NCBI GenBank assembly: GCA_032358255.1
Contig: JAULBX010030264.1
Span: forward strand, 1-64,000
Direction of reading: 5' to 3'
DNA: 64,000 bases
Source of the DNA: Heterotrichella gracilis
Taxonomy: Eukaryota > Sar > Xanthophyceae > Tribonematales > Xanthonemataceae
How positions within the stretch are numbered: the stretch's first letter is position 1; each line of letters opens with the position of its first letter. Both the position numbers and the translations under genes were made by a program. Below, one piece after another: positions 1 to 11,728 of this stretch. Below the pieces are notes generated by a model. It saw nothing but the letters and a program-made list of their open reading frames with translations, had not been told where the DNA came from and did not search any database.

Positions 1-3000
1 CGCCCCGCCGGCCCCCGGCGCGCTGCGCGGCGGCGGCGGCGCCACCTTGCCACCGCGCCCGCCCTTGCCCACCGTCTCCCACCCGTCGTCGGCGCGGAAG
101 CCAGCCTCCCCCCTGAATGCGGGGAAGAGCTCCACCTCCTCTGGGCGCCGCATGGCGGGCCCGCGCATGTCCGGAAGAGAGTTGAGCTTGAGGCCGCCCA
201 GCTGCGGCACCTGCAAAATGCCCAGCTCCGCCTGCGCCTCTGTCCGCACCTCGCTGATCTTCTTGGCCTGTGGCGAGGTGGGGGAGGGTGGGTTCGGTTA
301 CCTTTGAAGGGGAGCAGAGGAATGGCCACGCAGCCTGTTCTTAAAACTGGCGCGTTGGTGGAGGAGGCGCCAGCAAAGAGACAGGCATTGCCACAAATAT
401 CCCGATACGAGTGAGTGTGGGTTCAAGGATGCTGAAGCGCACGGCAGCAGAAAATAAGATGTCAGCAGGTGCACAAACGCCGAGCTGTGGTGTGCTCTAC
501 TGTCAGATAGATGGTTATGAATTCTACCAGTCGACTGCATGTTGCGGAAATTGCCAAAACAGATGCCAGGGGCAACATCTAAAGTATAAATATAGTAAAA
601 GAAACGATAAGGTAAAAATGGGAGTAATGGTCTATCATACTAGTCTAGCTCATTTGGTAACTGGTTCCTTCCCTGTCAAAACGTAGTTCCCTGTCAAAAC
701 GTAGTTCCCTGTCAAAACGTAGTAAGTAATACATCAACCCGCCCTCAACATAAGGGTGGCACTAAGTGATACATAAAATACTGTTTCGACAGGTAGGGAA
801 TGCAGTACTACATGCGCATCCAAATGAGTATGATACCATTACCCCTCCTACTATTGTACTATCTATTTACCACTGACCCATCCCGACGCGCATTCCTCAC
901 AGATTGCACTCTGCAGTTTTGAGGTTTGACCTTAGAGTTTGCCTTGAGATCGAGGGTTTTAGGGTTCCCACGTACCGTCGCCTTCTCGCGGCGCGGCACC
1001 CAATGGTTCTTGCGCAGCTCGATGCAGTCCCGTAGCATGAACTTGATGCGCGACGCCAGCACCTTGCTCTTGGTCAGCTTCTCCATGTACAAGAAGTAGC
1101 CCTCAAGCTTCTCCTTGTTCTTGGGCACGCCAGACTTCTCAAGTGAGGACCCAGCCACGCTGATCAGCTCGCACATGGCCTGCAGGGGGGTGTAGGGTTT
1201 TAATTTGGGGTTTGGGATGGCTGTGGCTGTTTCCTAGTGTGAAATGGACTTCTTTTGAAGAAGCTTCTCCTGGTTTCACCAGTGATGAAACCCAGCCACG
1301 CTCATCAGCTGGTTTGGGGGCGCAGCAATCCTATCCAGCCTCGGCCGCCACTCATTATGGTATATGTGAGACAATATAAAGCTTATATCATCATGAGCCA
1401 CCATAACGTACCATGCTGCTGCTGATCACATGGGACCCGCCACCCACCGCCACCACAGAGATATACAACAACCGGCCACCACAATGGAGATAGTCACCGA
1501 TCCCCAGTAGCTAATGCTCCCACACCCAGCGACCAAACGCCATCCCACCCGCAACCCCACCGCCATCCCACCCAATGCCACGCACCATCCCCCCTGCCCC
1601 ACAGCTCAGCGCCCTCTGGCAAGCGCATCCCCCGCCAGCTCCTCTTTAGGGTTTAGGTTTAGGGTTTATGGCCCCTTACCTCGATGTTGTCCTCTGGCGG
1701 CTCTTGGCGCCCATCCCCCGTCAGCTCCTGCATGACAAACTGGATGATCTTCTCTTGCACCACGCTCTTCTTGTACAGCTCAGCAACCAGCCGGATGTTG
1801 CCCAGGGTGCGCATCTTCACAACGCGCTCCGCGTAGGCCCGCTCGTTCTCCGGGGTATCTTGCAGCTTCTGCAGAGTGCATAGGAGGGGGCAAGTGAGTT
1901 CACCGTTTGCCTTTGTTGGTGTGCATCCCCTTTAGGCGCCGCATGCAGGCAGACTACCAAGCATGCCATAGGTTGGGGGGGAAGGGGTGATGGTGTCGCA
2001 GAGGGCGCATAGTGTATCTGCATATGCAATCAACACAGCACGACCATGGAGCGGGCTTCACGCGAGCATGAGCAGCAATTGTAAAAATTCCATGCAAATC
2101 CCAAGCAGATCCATATCCACATGGCGAACACCGCAGGATGCACCGCACAGAGACGCTTCATGCATTTGTGCAACGGCCATGCGAATCCACATGAAAACAC
2201 CGCCAATGCCGCCAAAGCCCCTCCAGACCCTAAATCCTACACGCTATACGCAGGACGCACCGCTCTTGCCACCGCGGCCCCCTCAAACTCCTCTTGGCAT
2301 GTGTTGAGCAGCACCCTCCTGAAGGTGATGGGCTTCAGCTCGCCCTCAGGTGGGGGGAACTCAGGCAGCTCCTGCAGGGGATGTAGGATTAAGGACATGC
2401 AGGGGATTTAGGGTTTAAGGGTTAGGGCATGCAGGCGCTCACATATCATGTCATGCAAACCCTTGGACATGGGATATAGTCCGTACAATATTATGTAAAC
2501 ATCTCGTCCAACCCAAAAGGAACACTACATAACATTCCGTGTGGCACGAGCCATATGCCATGCATGCACCCACACCCATGCTGATGTGGACAGCCAAACA
2601 CCCATCGCCATGCGGCCGTTCAGAGCATGCAGGCGGGCATGTAGGTAATGTGCGCTTTTGCCCCACGGACCATGTGTGTAAAGGGTGGGTTCCTCTGTCG
2701 CAATGCGCTGAACACACGTGGTGCCATGCACAGCCCCTAATTCCAAAGCACCCATGTGTTTCCTTCCCCTTCTCCTAGAGGAGGGATGACTAACCAGCTG
2801 CCCAGCAGCAGCCAGAATGCGTGCGTACCTTGGATAGCTTGAGGCACAGGTCTGCGTACATCGGGCAGTAGGTGGGCTGCGCCACAGCATTCTCAAACAC
2901 CAGCCTGATTGTGCCTTGCAGGATCTCGTCGCTCTCAATTGCCCCAACTAGTTGGGACTCCAGGCGCTCAAAGTTATCGGGAGTCAGCTTGTTCAGAATA

Positions 3001-4638
3001 CCCTTGATGGTCTTGATAGCCTACAACCAAACACACAAGTGTCATGCACGTTTGTCTCTGTGTGCAGGAGCAGAGGAGGCGGCGACACAAACCATAGGGA
3101 TGTGGTGAGTCTTCTGTGACAGCAGTTACGGCCACAAATCAAAGAAGCTGTGCTACCAGCATCCCATGATGGCAAACCCATCGCCAGCAACTAGCTTTGC
3201 CTTGGCCAGAACCAGCACTAGGCCAGTACCAGCCCCCACTGGTACATGTAAGGGTCAGTAGTTCCTATAGTCAAGTACCCGGTGGCCCTGCCAGCTGCCC
3301 TGCTGCCTGAAGGCCGCGATGCTACACCTGTGTTAGGGTTTAGGGGTTTAGTGCTGCCATACCTTTGCGGTTCCCTCCCCAGTTGTGACAGGCGCCCAGG
3401 CTGTGCGGCCAATATCTGCTGCGCGCTGGATCTTGGGACCCTCCAGCCCCTGCCATGTTGCACAGGCGCTTGTTAATGTGTGTGGGATGGAAGTGGAAAG
3501 TTGTACAACTGGGCCATGCAGAACATAGAAGTATGATCCAGCCAGATGGAAGTCTGATGTCTAAACATGGAATGCCCCTCGAGCAGCGCATGTGCTAGGC
3601 AAGGTGCCGAGCTATGAGCTGCACATCCATGCCACAATGGTCTCGGCTGGAGGTGCACTCCCTTGCAGTGCAGCGCGCTCGACGAGGCGCCAAGTCATGA
3701 GCCGAGCAGCCAAGAACCTCAAAGAGCTCATGCATGCGCGTGCAGCGCATACCTCGGGAGGGGGTGGGCGGTGGTCTGGGTAGCGCTGGTTGCCGCCGCG
3801 TTGGTCCCTCCCCCCCCTGCCACCGCCACCGCCCCTGTCTCCGCCCCGGTCGCCGCCGCCCCGGCCACCGCCACCGCCACCGCCGGGTGGCCCGCGGTTG
3901 TCATAGGGCCCTGGCGGGGGGGGTCCCCTTGCGTTCCTCCAGCTGCCCCCACCCGTGTTGGCCTCAGCAGCAGCCTGTGTGCGCTGCAGGGCCGGGCAAC
4001 CCATGGTGTGTTTGTATCATGGAGATTGTCATGGTGATGGCCATTGGTGTCGCAGCAAAGTTAGATAATGGTGTGCCTGGGAAAATTCTGGTGAAGAAGC
4101 TACAATGGAGCAAAACCTGTTTGCAACGTTGAGTTACCTGTAGGAGAGCACGCTGGTTCTCGCGCTGTGGGTCATCTGGGGCCATGCAGATGTCCAGTTT
4201 TGGGTCCAAGCCATTGGGTGGTGCTTGGCAGTGTAGAGCCTGTGTTGAAGAGCCTTGTATCAGTCACGTTGAATCCGCGCAAACCCATGGGCCCCGGTTC
4301 CGCAACACAGGTTACTGGCCATGGCATTAATCAGTAATAGCGCACGCCACCTACCTGGCTGAACTTCACAAGGAAACCCTTTGTGTATCGCACGATCTCT
4401 CCTGGCTTCTTCTTCTCCTCTACAACAACCTCAGCCTGAAAGGAACGACGCGCACGGCATCAGAGGGCTGTGCACAACCTCTCAGAACCGAAAACAGGAG
4501 GGGGCGTCCAGAACAGGGGCATACCTTGCGGGCTGCCGGTGCCACACCAGCACCTGCAGCAAAGTTGGAGTATGGGTTGGCCTTGCCACCGCCACCGGGG
4601 CGCAGGCTCTTGGGCCTGAGTGAAAGCTCCTCGTCCAT
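1..4638 (-). CDS. EIFISO4G: eukaryotic translation initiation factor eIFiso4G-like (3' end off window)
   Basis: Scaffold of the cap-binding complex that joins eIF4E, eIF4A and the ribosome. Ten exons are visible: 4638-4525, 4435-4355, 4239-4138, 3983-3753, 3449-3363, 3020-2829, 2371-2261, 1868-1680, 1179-976 and 267-<1; all phases agree. The start ATG has a good context (ACCATGG) and gives MDEELSLRPKSLRPGGGG, like the SLRPGGG start of plant eIFiso4G. Exon 2 holds the eIF4E-binding motif Y-x4-L-hydrophobic (YTKGFLV). Exon 4 is a Gly/Arg-rich RGG tract. Exons 5-9 form the MIF4G domain: KGILNKLTPDNFERL, AQPTYCPMYADLCLKLSK, LLNTCQEEFEGA, MRTLGNIRLVAELYKK and RIKFMLRDCIELRKNHWVP are all family hallmarks. 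The last visible exon is the linker after MIF4G; any MA3 domain lies beyond position 1. Seen directly: motifs and splicing. Known: family role. An eIF4G rather than iso form is possible but the short N-terminus argues for iso4G. Confidence 0.9.
669..722. repeat. three perfect 18-bp tandem repeats in an intron
   Basis: The unit ttccctgtcaaaacgtag is present three times head to tail, inside the long intron (975-268) of the eIFiso4G gene. No ORF or splice signal depends on it. Confidence 0.9.
1261..1310 (-). repeat. intronic copy of the start of eIFiso4G exon 9
   Basis: Matches 1108-1170 of exon 9 with small gaps: aagcttctcct at one edge and cccagccacgct-atcagct at the other are shared. It lies about 110 bp upstream (sense) of the exon 9 acceptor at 1180. 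A loose telomere-like stretch (tgtagggttttaatttgggg, from 1191) lies between copy and exon. Confidence 0.65.
1612..1644 (-). repeat. intronic copy of the end of eIFiso4G exon 8
   Basis: This stretch resembles 1690-1731, the last part of exon 8 (shared core catcccccg-cagctcct on the plus strand). Between the copy and the real exon edge at 1680 lies a telomere-like tract (1645-1668). See the findings for the general pattern. Confidence 0.7.
1645..1668. repeat. telomere-like TTTAGGG tract in intron
   Basis: Reads tttagggtttaggttt then agggttta: three to four plant-type telomere units, one degenerate. It sits directly downstream (in the gene's sense) of the exon 8 splice donor of eIFiso4G, between the exon end and its intronic copy. 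Confidence 0.9.
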
Positions 4639-5768
4639 GGTCTCGGGTTCTGCTGTCACGCAACCTGTGTTCCTTGTTTACTGATATATACGCAGCTGAT
4701 GGCAGTGGTGGAAGTGCACCACCCGCGACAGTGATTTCACGCTTTTTTAAAAAGCCATTGTGGGCAACAGTCGTGACTTGACGCAATGTCCAGGTTGTTG
4801 CTGGTGGCAAAGGGAGCCTGGCTCTGCTATGTAGCAGCTGTGCGCCGCTATTCGGCAGTGCGCACTGCCCTTTGCCCGAAAAGTTTTCGGCCGCCAGTGA
4901 AAAAAAGATTTTGAGCCCTCAGGTGGATCAATCCCCAGAAGCGCCCACCGATGGTCAGGCGGCGATGCGGCGGTGATTTCGGCGGCTATTTTTAGACAAA
5001 GAAATACAAAAAAAGAAGAAGTATTACTCAAGTGACAGTGGTCAGCATGGTTACCCAGGTCCTGGTCAACTCATCAATGACGGATTACAACATGGCAATA
5101 ATTTCCATTATAAACCTGGCAAGTTCTCACGTTGTGCACACATGGGTCAACAATGAAATGCGACGCATGCGCCTCATCATAATCACCATTGCACTGACAG
5201 TGCGCCAACAGACAGGTGTTGTGGTCCTCAGGTTACAGAGTGTGGAATTTCCCGGAATGGTTGCAAGGCAATTGCACAGCGCCCGCCTTGCATGGTGTTC
5301 TGTGCATCACAGTGTCTTCATAACTTTGAAAATTGCGGCAAGGTAACCTGTGACACTGGACTTGCATGCTGTTGACGCGCCAGAACCAGGACCTTCCTGG
5401 AATTAGTGGGCCGGTCAGTTTCAAAATTGGGAAGTGCAGCAAGTGGGCTATACCTGGTTGCCAACTGGAAAGTACAATAAAGCATATGGATATCCGGCAT
5501 AGAAAGCTAAGCTGCATGAAAGCGTTTGCCCCAACCCATCAAGGTGAATTGCAATGGGTGCGCCTGGTCGGAGAGCTGAATTGAAAACCCAGTTTGGCCC
5601 GACAGTAACCGGTACTCAGGGTGGTATGCGCTGGGAGCTGCTGCCGTGGATGCAGCAGTGGTAGTGGGATACGAAGAAGCTGAACAGATGTTGCAGGACC
5701 CTGCCTGCAGTGCACTTTCTGTCTGAAGCCAATGCCAACTTTAAGCACGCGAGTCATATTTCCGTCCC
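4639..5768. other. intergenic region between two minus-strand genes
   Basis: Holds the promoter side of eIFiso4G and the 3' flank of the AIR synthase gene. AT-richer than the exons. Translated frames are short and show no family resemblance. I see no RNA gene or repeat here. Confidence 0.5.
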
Positions 5769-8054
5769 TCAAACAAGCTGCACACCCTCGCCCTGCACAA
5801 TCTCCCCAATCACAAAGCACCCCAGCCCAGCATTGAGCGCTGCATCCACGCTGGCCTTGTCCACCACTGCCACCATCCCCACCCCCATGTTGAACGTCCT
5901 GTACATTTCGGACTCGGGGATGTTGCCCGCCTGCACCACAGGACATGGAAACATCATGCATGCCGGTGAGGCATCGCGCAGAATGGGCGAAGGCCCTCCA
6001 ATGCAGCAAAGGCCACGTGCAACATCAACAAATTGTCACTCGTGATTGGATGAACCTCTACATTCCTAGTCACCACACAGCCCACCACAGCCCGCCTTGT
6101 ACTCCACTAATTCCCCACACACCTTTTGCAGCCATTGGAACAATTGCGGCACCTCCCACGATTGCTTGTCCACCTTGCATGCCAAGCCCTTGGGGATGAC
6201 CCGGGGCAAGTTCTCTGGTAACCCTCCACCAGTGATGTGGACCAAGCCCTGTGAAGGGTGCAGCATATGAGTTAATGATTTTGGTGCATGACCATGAATG
6301 TGGCGCAGTCAAAGGAGGCTTTAAGCACATCGTACCTTGACCTCCACTGTGTCAATCAGCTTCATAACTGTTGGCACGTAGATGACTGTTGGCTCTAGCA
6401 ACACCTCGCCCAGCTTCCTGCTCGCGTCCCATGGAGCTGGGTCTTGCAGCGATGTGTTGCTCACCTAAGGCACGGCACCAGCATACCGTGCTCAAAATCA
6501 GCAGTATTGATTTGCTGCACTGAGTGTGCTGAGTCACATTGAGCAACGTAGGCAGTGGCTAGGGGGTATGTGATTGGATTCCACGTACCTTCAACACCTT
6601 GCGAACCAGCGAGAATCCGTTTGAATGCACTCCACTGGACTTGATGCCCAGGATGACATCCCCCTCCTTGACTTTGCTGCCGTCAATCACCCTGTCCTGC
6701 TTCACTGAGCCAACAGCAAAGCCAGCCAGGTCGTACTCACCAGCCTGATAAAAATCTGGCATTTCCGCCGTCTGCACAGAAAAAAATGGGTACTTGTTGA
6801 CGAAAGGCACACAGACAACTGCCCACAACTCGCAATAAAAGGTATCATCGTTTGAATTAAAAGAAATCGTGCGCACCTCTCCGCCCAGCAATATGCATGA
6901 CGATTGCCGGCAGCCATCAACAATGCCTTTGATGACCTGCACCATGCACACCAACTTAATTAATCCATCGCCACCAACCAGCCCGTATAACTGCATTATG
7001 TGCAAGATATCTGCTGCATCAAGGCACGTTGGGCACTTCCGGGCAGGACAATGGGCCCTAAGGGTCTGTAGGATATGGAGGTTGGTCACTCAACGATTCA
7101 TGGACGGGGTACAAGCGCCAGGGTTCACGATGCACTGGGCACTTGCCTGCTCCGCTGCATCCACATCCAGCTTCCCAGTTGCATAGTAGTCTAAGAAGAA
7201 CATGGGCTGTGCACCAGAGGTGATGATGTCGTTGACGCTCATGGCCACCAGGTCAATGCCCACTGTGTCATGCTTGTTCATGTCAAAGGCCAGGCGGAGC
7301 TTTGTGCCCACGCCATCCGTGCCCGCCACCAGAAACGAGTCACCTAAGCGGGAAATAGAGTGCCACAGAGGGGGACGGTCAAGGCAGGTGCAGGTGCACA
7401 AAGGCTCCCCTGCAGGCTGGCGACAATGCATGCGCATGTGTGGGGTGCGAGTTCTGTTGCAGCCATATTCTGAGGGGTTTAGCGAAGTGATGTGCAATTT
7501 GATATGCTGGTTGCACGCGAAGAATATATAGGGAGCAGGGCAGGGAAGACATTTCAACTGCAAAAATAGCAGTACTGCTACAGACTGCCCAACCAACTAG
7601 TGCATGCAACGTGAGTGTGGTTCCACCAGCCACATAAGAACTGCCAGATATACAGTGCCCCCTTAAATGCGTAACAATCAACGCCCACAACGGAAAACCC
7701 AATTCAAACCTCAGCCCGCATCTAGGCGCATTTGAATTGGCGCAGCCCCAACCATGCATGCATACATGAATTGCTTGAACTACAGCAGGGGCGCTTACCA
7801 AATGGCACCATCCCACTGAACCCTCCAATAGAAGGGTTCATCTTCTTGATTCTGTTGACGAGCTCGTTCCCGGCATCTATGTCCACCCCCGCATCTTTGT
7901 AAGTCAAGCCTTCTTGCCGTGCGCTTTGCAAGCTGGTTGGCAAGCAACACCGGCGTGCCCCGCCTGAAACCAGACGTACAAGGGGACGAGAAGGCAAAGA
8001 CACTGTCGTGCCTCGTGTAGAAGGTAAGCTTCGTAGTTGCATGGCTGCCACCAT
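5769..8054 (-). CDS. PUR5: phosphoribosylformylglycinamidine cyclo-ligase (AIR synthase), plastid-targeted
   Basis: Makes 5-aminoimidazole ribonucleotide from FGAM with ATP, the fifth step of purine synthesis. Seven exons: 8054-7799, 7343-7147, 6936-6877, 6771-6589, 6464-6336, 6248-6123, 5930-5769; the sum is 1113 nt, 370 residues plus TGA. Residues 1 to about 47 ([20 protein letters not shown] and on) are rich in Ser, Arg and Ala and lack acids, as in plastid transit peptides. The mature part follows PurM throughout: [73 protein letters not shown] (split by an intron), [17 protein letters not shown] and [16 protein letters not shown]. Intron 2 (7146-6937) starts with GCAAGT, a GC-AG intron; the protein join [11 protein letters not shown] is the one expected. 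The upstream 828 bp are shared with the divergent gene at 8883. Confidence 0.97.
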
Positions 8055-8882
8055 CTTGGTGTTTGGCTGGCGGGTGCCGCACGCCTGTGTTTGGTGCCCA
8101 GCAAGACCTCCGACACAGCCCAAAGGTAGGACGTGGTGCAGTGCAAAGCCCGCTCTATTCCGTTGCTCAAGGCGCAGCCAGTACACGCGGAAAGAGGGGT
8201 GTTATCGAGCATTCTTGTCAGCTTAAACGTGCTGCAGCACGGTTCAAGCTGCAACCGGAGTGAAATTATATCATACCCCCCTTATCAGCCAGATTTAATT
8301 AAAAACCAAAAATCCTTTCTTTTCCTCCTCGGCTGCCCGATAGCTTCACAGAAGTTTCCATTGCTCGGTGTACACAAAGGGGTACACACAGTCAACCGAC
8401 CTTGTCCAAAAGAGCCAGTTTCCTTGCGTCTATATCATAGCATGTTCTTGGAGCCCTGTGGGCATTCACAGCACGGTACGCCCACCCACCACCCGCTATC
8501 TCTGTTGTGCATGCATATAGAGGGGTTCACGTAAAGGAGCGTAGGATACACCCACGTTGCCAAGACACTGTCTTCTTACAAGCCACCGCCTGCAAACATA
8601 CTATCGACCATCTTGCGTGGCAGAAAAGGTCGACCAACTTACAAAAAAACTGAGGCTCAATCAGGCTACCAGCTTGGTGACCTAATAGGTAAGACAAACA
8701 GTCGACAAGCAGGGCACCCTAACCGCGCCTCTCAAGCTCTTTGTCCATGCCATGAAATGCAGCAAAAGGGTGTGTCAGCATGTTGTCCCATTGTGGTGCC
8801 TACCGCGAAGGGATCACCTCTGAGCCCCACAATGAGTCATCGTAGTCACCGTGTCAATTACCTCGTTTGCAGGACAGGCAAC
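8055..8882. promoter_or_regulatory. divergent intergenic region (shared promoter area)
   Basis: This interval separates the start codons of two divergently read genes (AIR synthase, minus; AIG1-like, plus), so both promoters and 5' UTRs must lie in it or in upstream exons. A cag acceptor-like site sits at 8870-8872, 10 bp before the ATG at 8883, so a 5' UTR intron is possible. No TATA box or named motif could be assigned with confidence. Confidence 0.5.
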
Positions 8883-10504
8883 ATGAGCAACAAGCAGGCG
8901 GCGAGCGGGGCTGCACCCGGAGTACAGCTGGAGGCCAACAGTGTGTCAGCCTCAAAGCGCAAGTACAGGTGCGACCAGGCCGAGCCAACCATGTGTGCCA
9001 GCACATTCGAAAACTCTAGACGGGGGACGCCTTGCAATGACTATCATACCCCGCTTTTGACTCTGGTGCGCTCCATTGTACTCGCGTTAAGTCAACCTCC
9101 TACTGAACCCGTTCCAATACAAAATACAGCACTGCCAGCTAAGCTTGCACTGGTCACCACCCGGTGTTGCCACACTGGGTGATGGTGGTGTCACTCTTTG
9201 CTGGTATTGCCACTCTGCACCTCCTTGAGCCCCTTGTGCACCCGCAGGCCTGGGGTGGCAGTCAGCCTGGTATGGGTGTTCCACCTAGCGGCCCTCTTGT
9301 GGCACGTGCGCGTGTGGTGCTGGCACCTGTCCCCAGCCGCAAGGCGCCTCCCAGGGGCCATGGGCTTTGGCTGGTTCATGCGCTACCTGACCTTCTACTC
9401 CTACACCCTGCAAACCGTCCAACTCTTTATCTGCTGCTTGGCGCATCTGGCCAAGGTACGCTGCCAACTAGTGGCCTGGTCTGGCACCGTGTTGATTCCC
9501 AATGTGTATGTGCACTGCATGAGCTGCCATGAGCAGGCCATGGGTTCGCCGGAACGGTAAGTTGTATGCCATTCTGCGCCTCACTCGTTCATCTTTCTGG
9601 CTGGATTGTTGCACTCTGTGGCGGCAAGAGCGTTATCAATTTGGCCCTGTGTAACTGCAGGTGCCCAGTACCAAGCGGCGCCTGGGGCGGCTCGCGGACG
9701 ACTGGTCTTGTGCGCTGTTTGGCATGGCCAACGTGGTGACCATCATGTACTACCTCATCCAGGTCAGTTGCAGGAAAATGCTCCGCACCACCTTCTGAGC
9801 TCAAACCTGCTGTTGCCGTGTGGGTTGCAAGTTTATTCATAGTTTTTATGTCGCAACGCTGAGGGCCGCTGGTGCGCATGCAGGCCTCCACCAACGGAGC
9901 AGTGGAAGGGGGCCACATTGAGCGGCCACCATGGCTGGGCGGTGCTGTGCATGTGCTCAACAGCATGGTGGCATGGGGGGACTTTGTGTTTGCAGAGCCA
10001 CGCACTTTCAGGTAACCATTGTCCTGGCTTTGCACTGCAGTTGTTGGGCAGTGGGATGGGGTATTGGATCTGTGCGGCAGTCGCTTCTAGTGCAACAATA
10101 TTATTGTTACAATGTGTTGTGTTGTGTTGGATAAATAGTTCTTGCTGTTTGATGTCATATACGGTCAGGTGTGGTGCAACGCAGCCTGTCATGCAACTAA
10201 TAGCTGCTGTGTGTGTCTGTGCAGCGTCCGCTCAGGAGTGATGTCCCTGTCCCTGACTGCCATCTATTTGTGCTGGATCGTGTTGTGCCACCACATGAAC
10301 AGCGCATGGCCCTATCCTTTCCTCAACGATGCGCCCCAGCCCATTGGGTTCATAGCGACTGCCAGCGCGTCAGTGACTATCTTTGCTATTTTCTTCCTCG
10401 CCGGGCGGCGCCTGAAGCGCGCCATCACAACGCCAAAATATTTCAATGGGGGAGCAGTCTCCAACCATATCTATGTGGACACCACAACTGCAAAGGCCGA
10501 GTAA
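8883..10504 (+). CDS. AIG1/ADTRP (FAR-17a)-like membrane hydrolase
   Basis: Five exons: 8883-8968, 9248-9455, 9661-9762, 9884-10011, 10225-10504; 804 nt, 267 residues plus TAA, all phases consistent. About six hydrophobic helices are visible. The order of motifs follows human AIG1 and ADTRP: YLTFYSYTLQ (AIG1 FLTFIDLVIQ), WLGGAVHVLN (WLNHGMHT), VRSGVMSLSLTAIYLCWIV and HHMNSAWPYPFLNDAPQP (HHVTGMWVYPFLEHIGP). In the animal enzymes, which hyd­rolyse fatty acid esters of hydroxy fatty acids, a Thr and a His in the first two motifs are catalytic; the equivalents here are Thr77 and His155. That this algal protein has the same activity is inference. The nearest upstream gene is divergent and unrelated in function. 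A seven-helix receptor or another small membrane family fits less well because the WPYPFL motif is specific. Confidence 0.8.
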
Positions 10505-11728
10505 AGAAGCAACTGATCAATTTTGGCATGGGATTTCTGGTAGCATGTCAGTGGGTTGGTATAGCTAGCAACTGCTCAAGGACTTGGCTGCTGTCCAAAC
10601 ATTCATGGCTGGCAAGATGGGCTAACCATGCAGCAACGAGCCTGGAGTATGTGCAGAGGAGGATATGGCCACGCCAGTGCTTTGGCGCGATGTCACGTTG
10701 GTATTTTCTAGCTATAGCTTTACAAACAGCCCATTGATGCCTCCATAGGTAGCGAGCAGGATTGTGGCGAGTGCATGGACTCATTTTTTACACCCAGGTT
10801 GGGTGTGTGCACAGTTTGCGCGATTCTTTATGTTTTGTGTCGATGTCTTTCAAGTGGATTATCTGGAGGGATGGTTTCCCGCTTTTGTGCGATACAGGGA
10901 CTCAGTGGTTTCCCGCTTTTGTGCCAGGTTGGTGCTCTAGAGCTTAAAATATTGTTAATATTTGCCCTCCCATTAGCCAAGCACATTAAAGGCATATGGC
11001 AGGGGATTTTGCAGGGTTGGAAGTAGGGTTACCATCGTAGTACAGCTGCCGAGGTCTTGCGAGACTTGCTGCGTGCCTTGAAATTCCTGAACAACCCTGA
11101 CGGGATTGCACTTCGTTTGCGTTACACCTAATGTGCTTCTGATAGCTGCCAAGTGTTATTTTCTTGAATAGGGATTTTTGCCGGAAAGGAAATGGGTATT
11201 GGAGGTGCCTACGGCCTGCCATAGCAGCTAGCTTTCAAATAACAGATTGACCATTCAACGGGGGCCAACCTGTTACACGTAGTGCAAATTGCAAAGCCCT
11301 TGTCGGTGTAAACTAAGTCTGTGTTGATACTCGAGCCATTCTGGAGTGGTTCCTTGTAAAAGAAAGCGAGCGGGCTGAGGACTTGGATAATTCTTTCTTC
11401 TCGAGGCACTGCATCCGAGACAAAAAGAACAAAAAGATAATCAATTTCGACCTTGGGATTGCCTCCGGGGTTTGCCAGGAAATTTCATCCCTGTGCCCAG
11501 TGGCCCCAATTTCTGAGAGGGTTCGAAAGGCACAAGTGAAAGGGCCACTGCTCAACAATACACGAGTGTGTGAACGTCTTGATGCCTGTGCAGCTGTTGT
11601 GAATATGTGGTTTTGATAGTGCAGCCACGCAAATCCGTTCCCCACCCACTGAAAAGACGCTGCACCCTTTTTTGGACGCTGCATCGCGTCATCTCACCCA
11701 GGTTGTTGCAAAAGGCAAACCTGTTACG
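10505..11728. other. intergenic region
   Basis: 3' flank of the AIG1-like gene and 5' flank of the auxilin-like gene, both on the plus strand. Only short frames are open and none resembles a known family. A 5' UTR intron ending at the cag at 11699-11701 is possible because the auxilin ATG follows 27 bp later. Confidence 0.5.

Noticed and set aside
4639-4659. Upstream GTG start for eIFiso4G
   Set aside because: The ATG at 4638 has a much better context and gives the usual family N-terminus.
7722-8186. Longer N-terminus for AIR synthase
   Set aside because: The frame upstream of 8054 has no ATG and the ATG at 8054 starts a typical transit peptide.
11672-11728. N-terminal extension of the auxilin-like protein
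   Set aside because: The upstream frame lacks a supported start and contains a likely 3' splice site; the ATG at 11729 is preferred.
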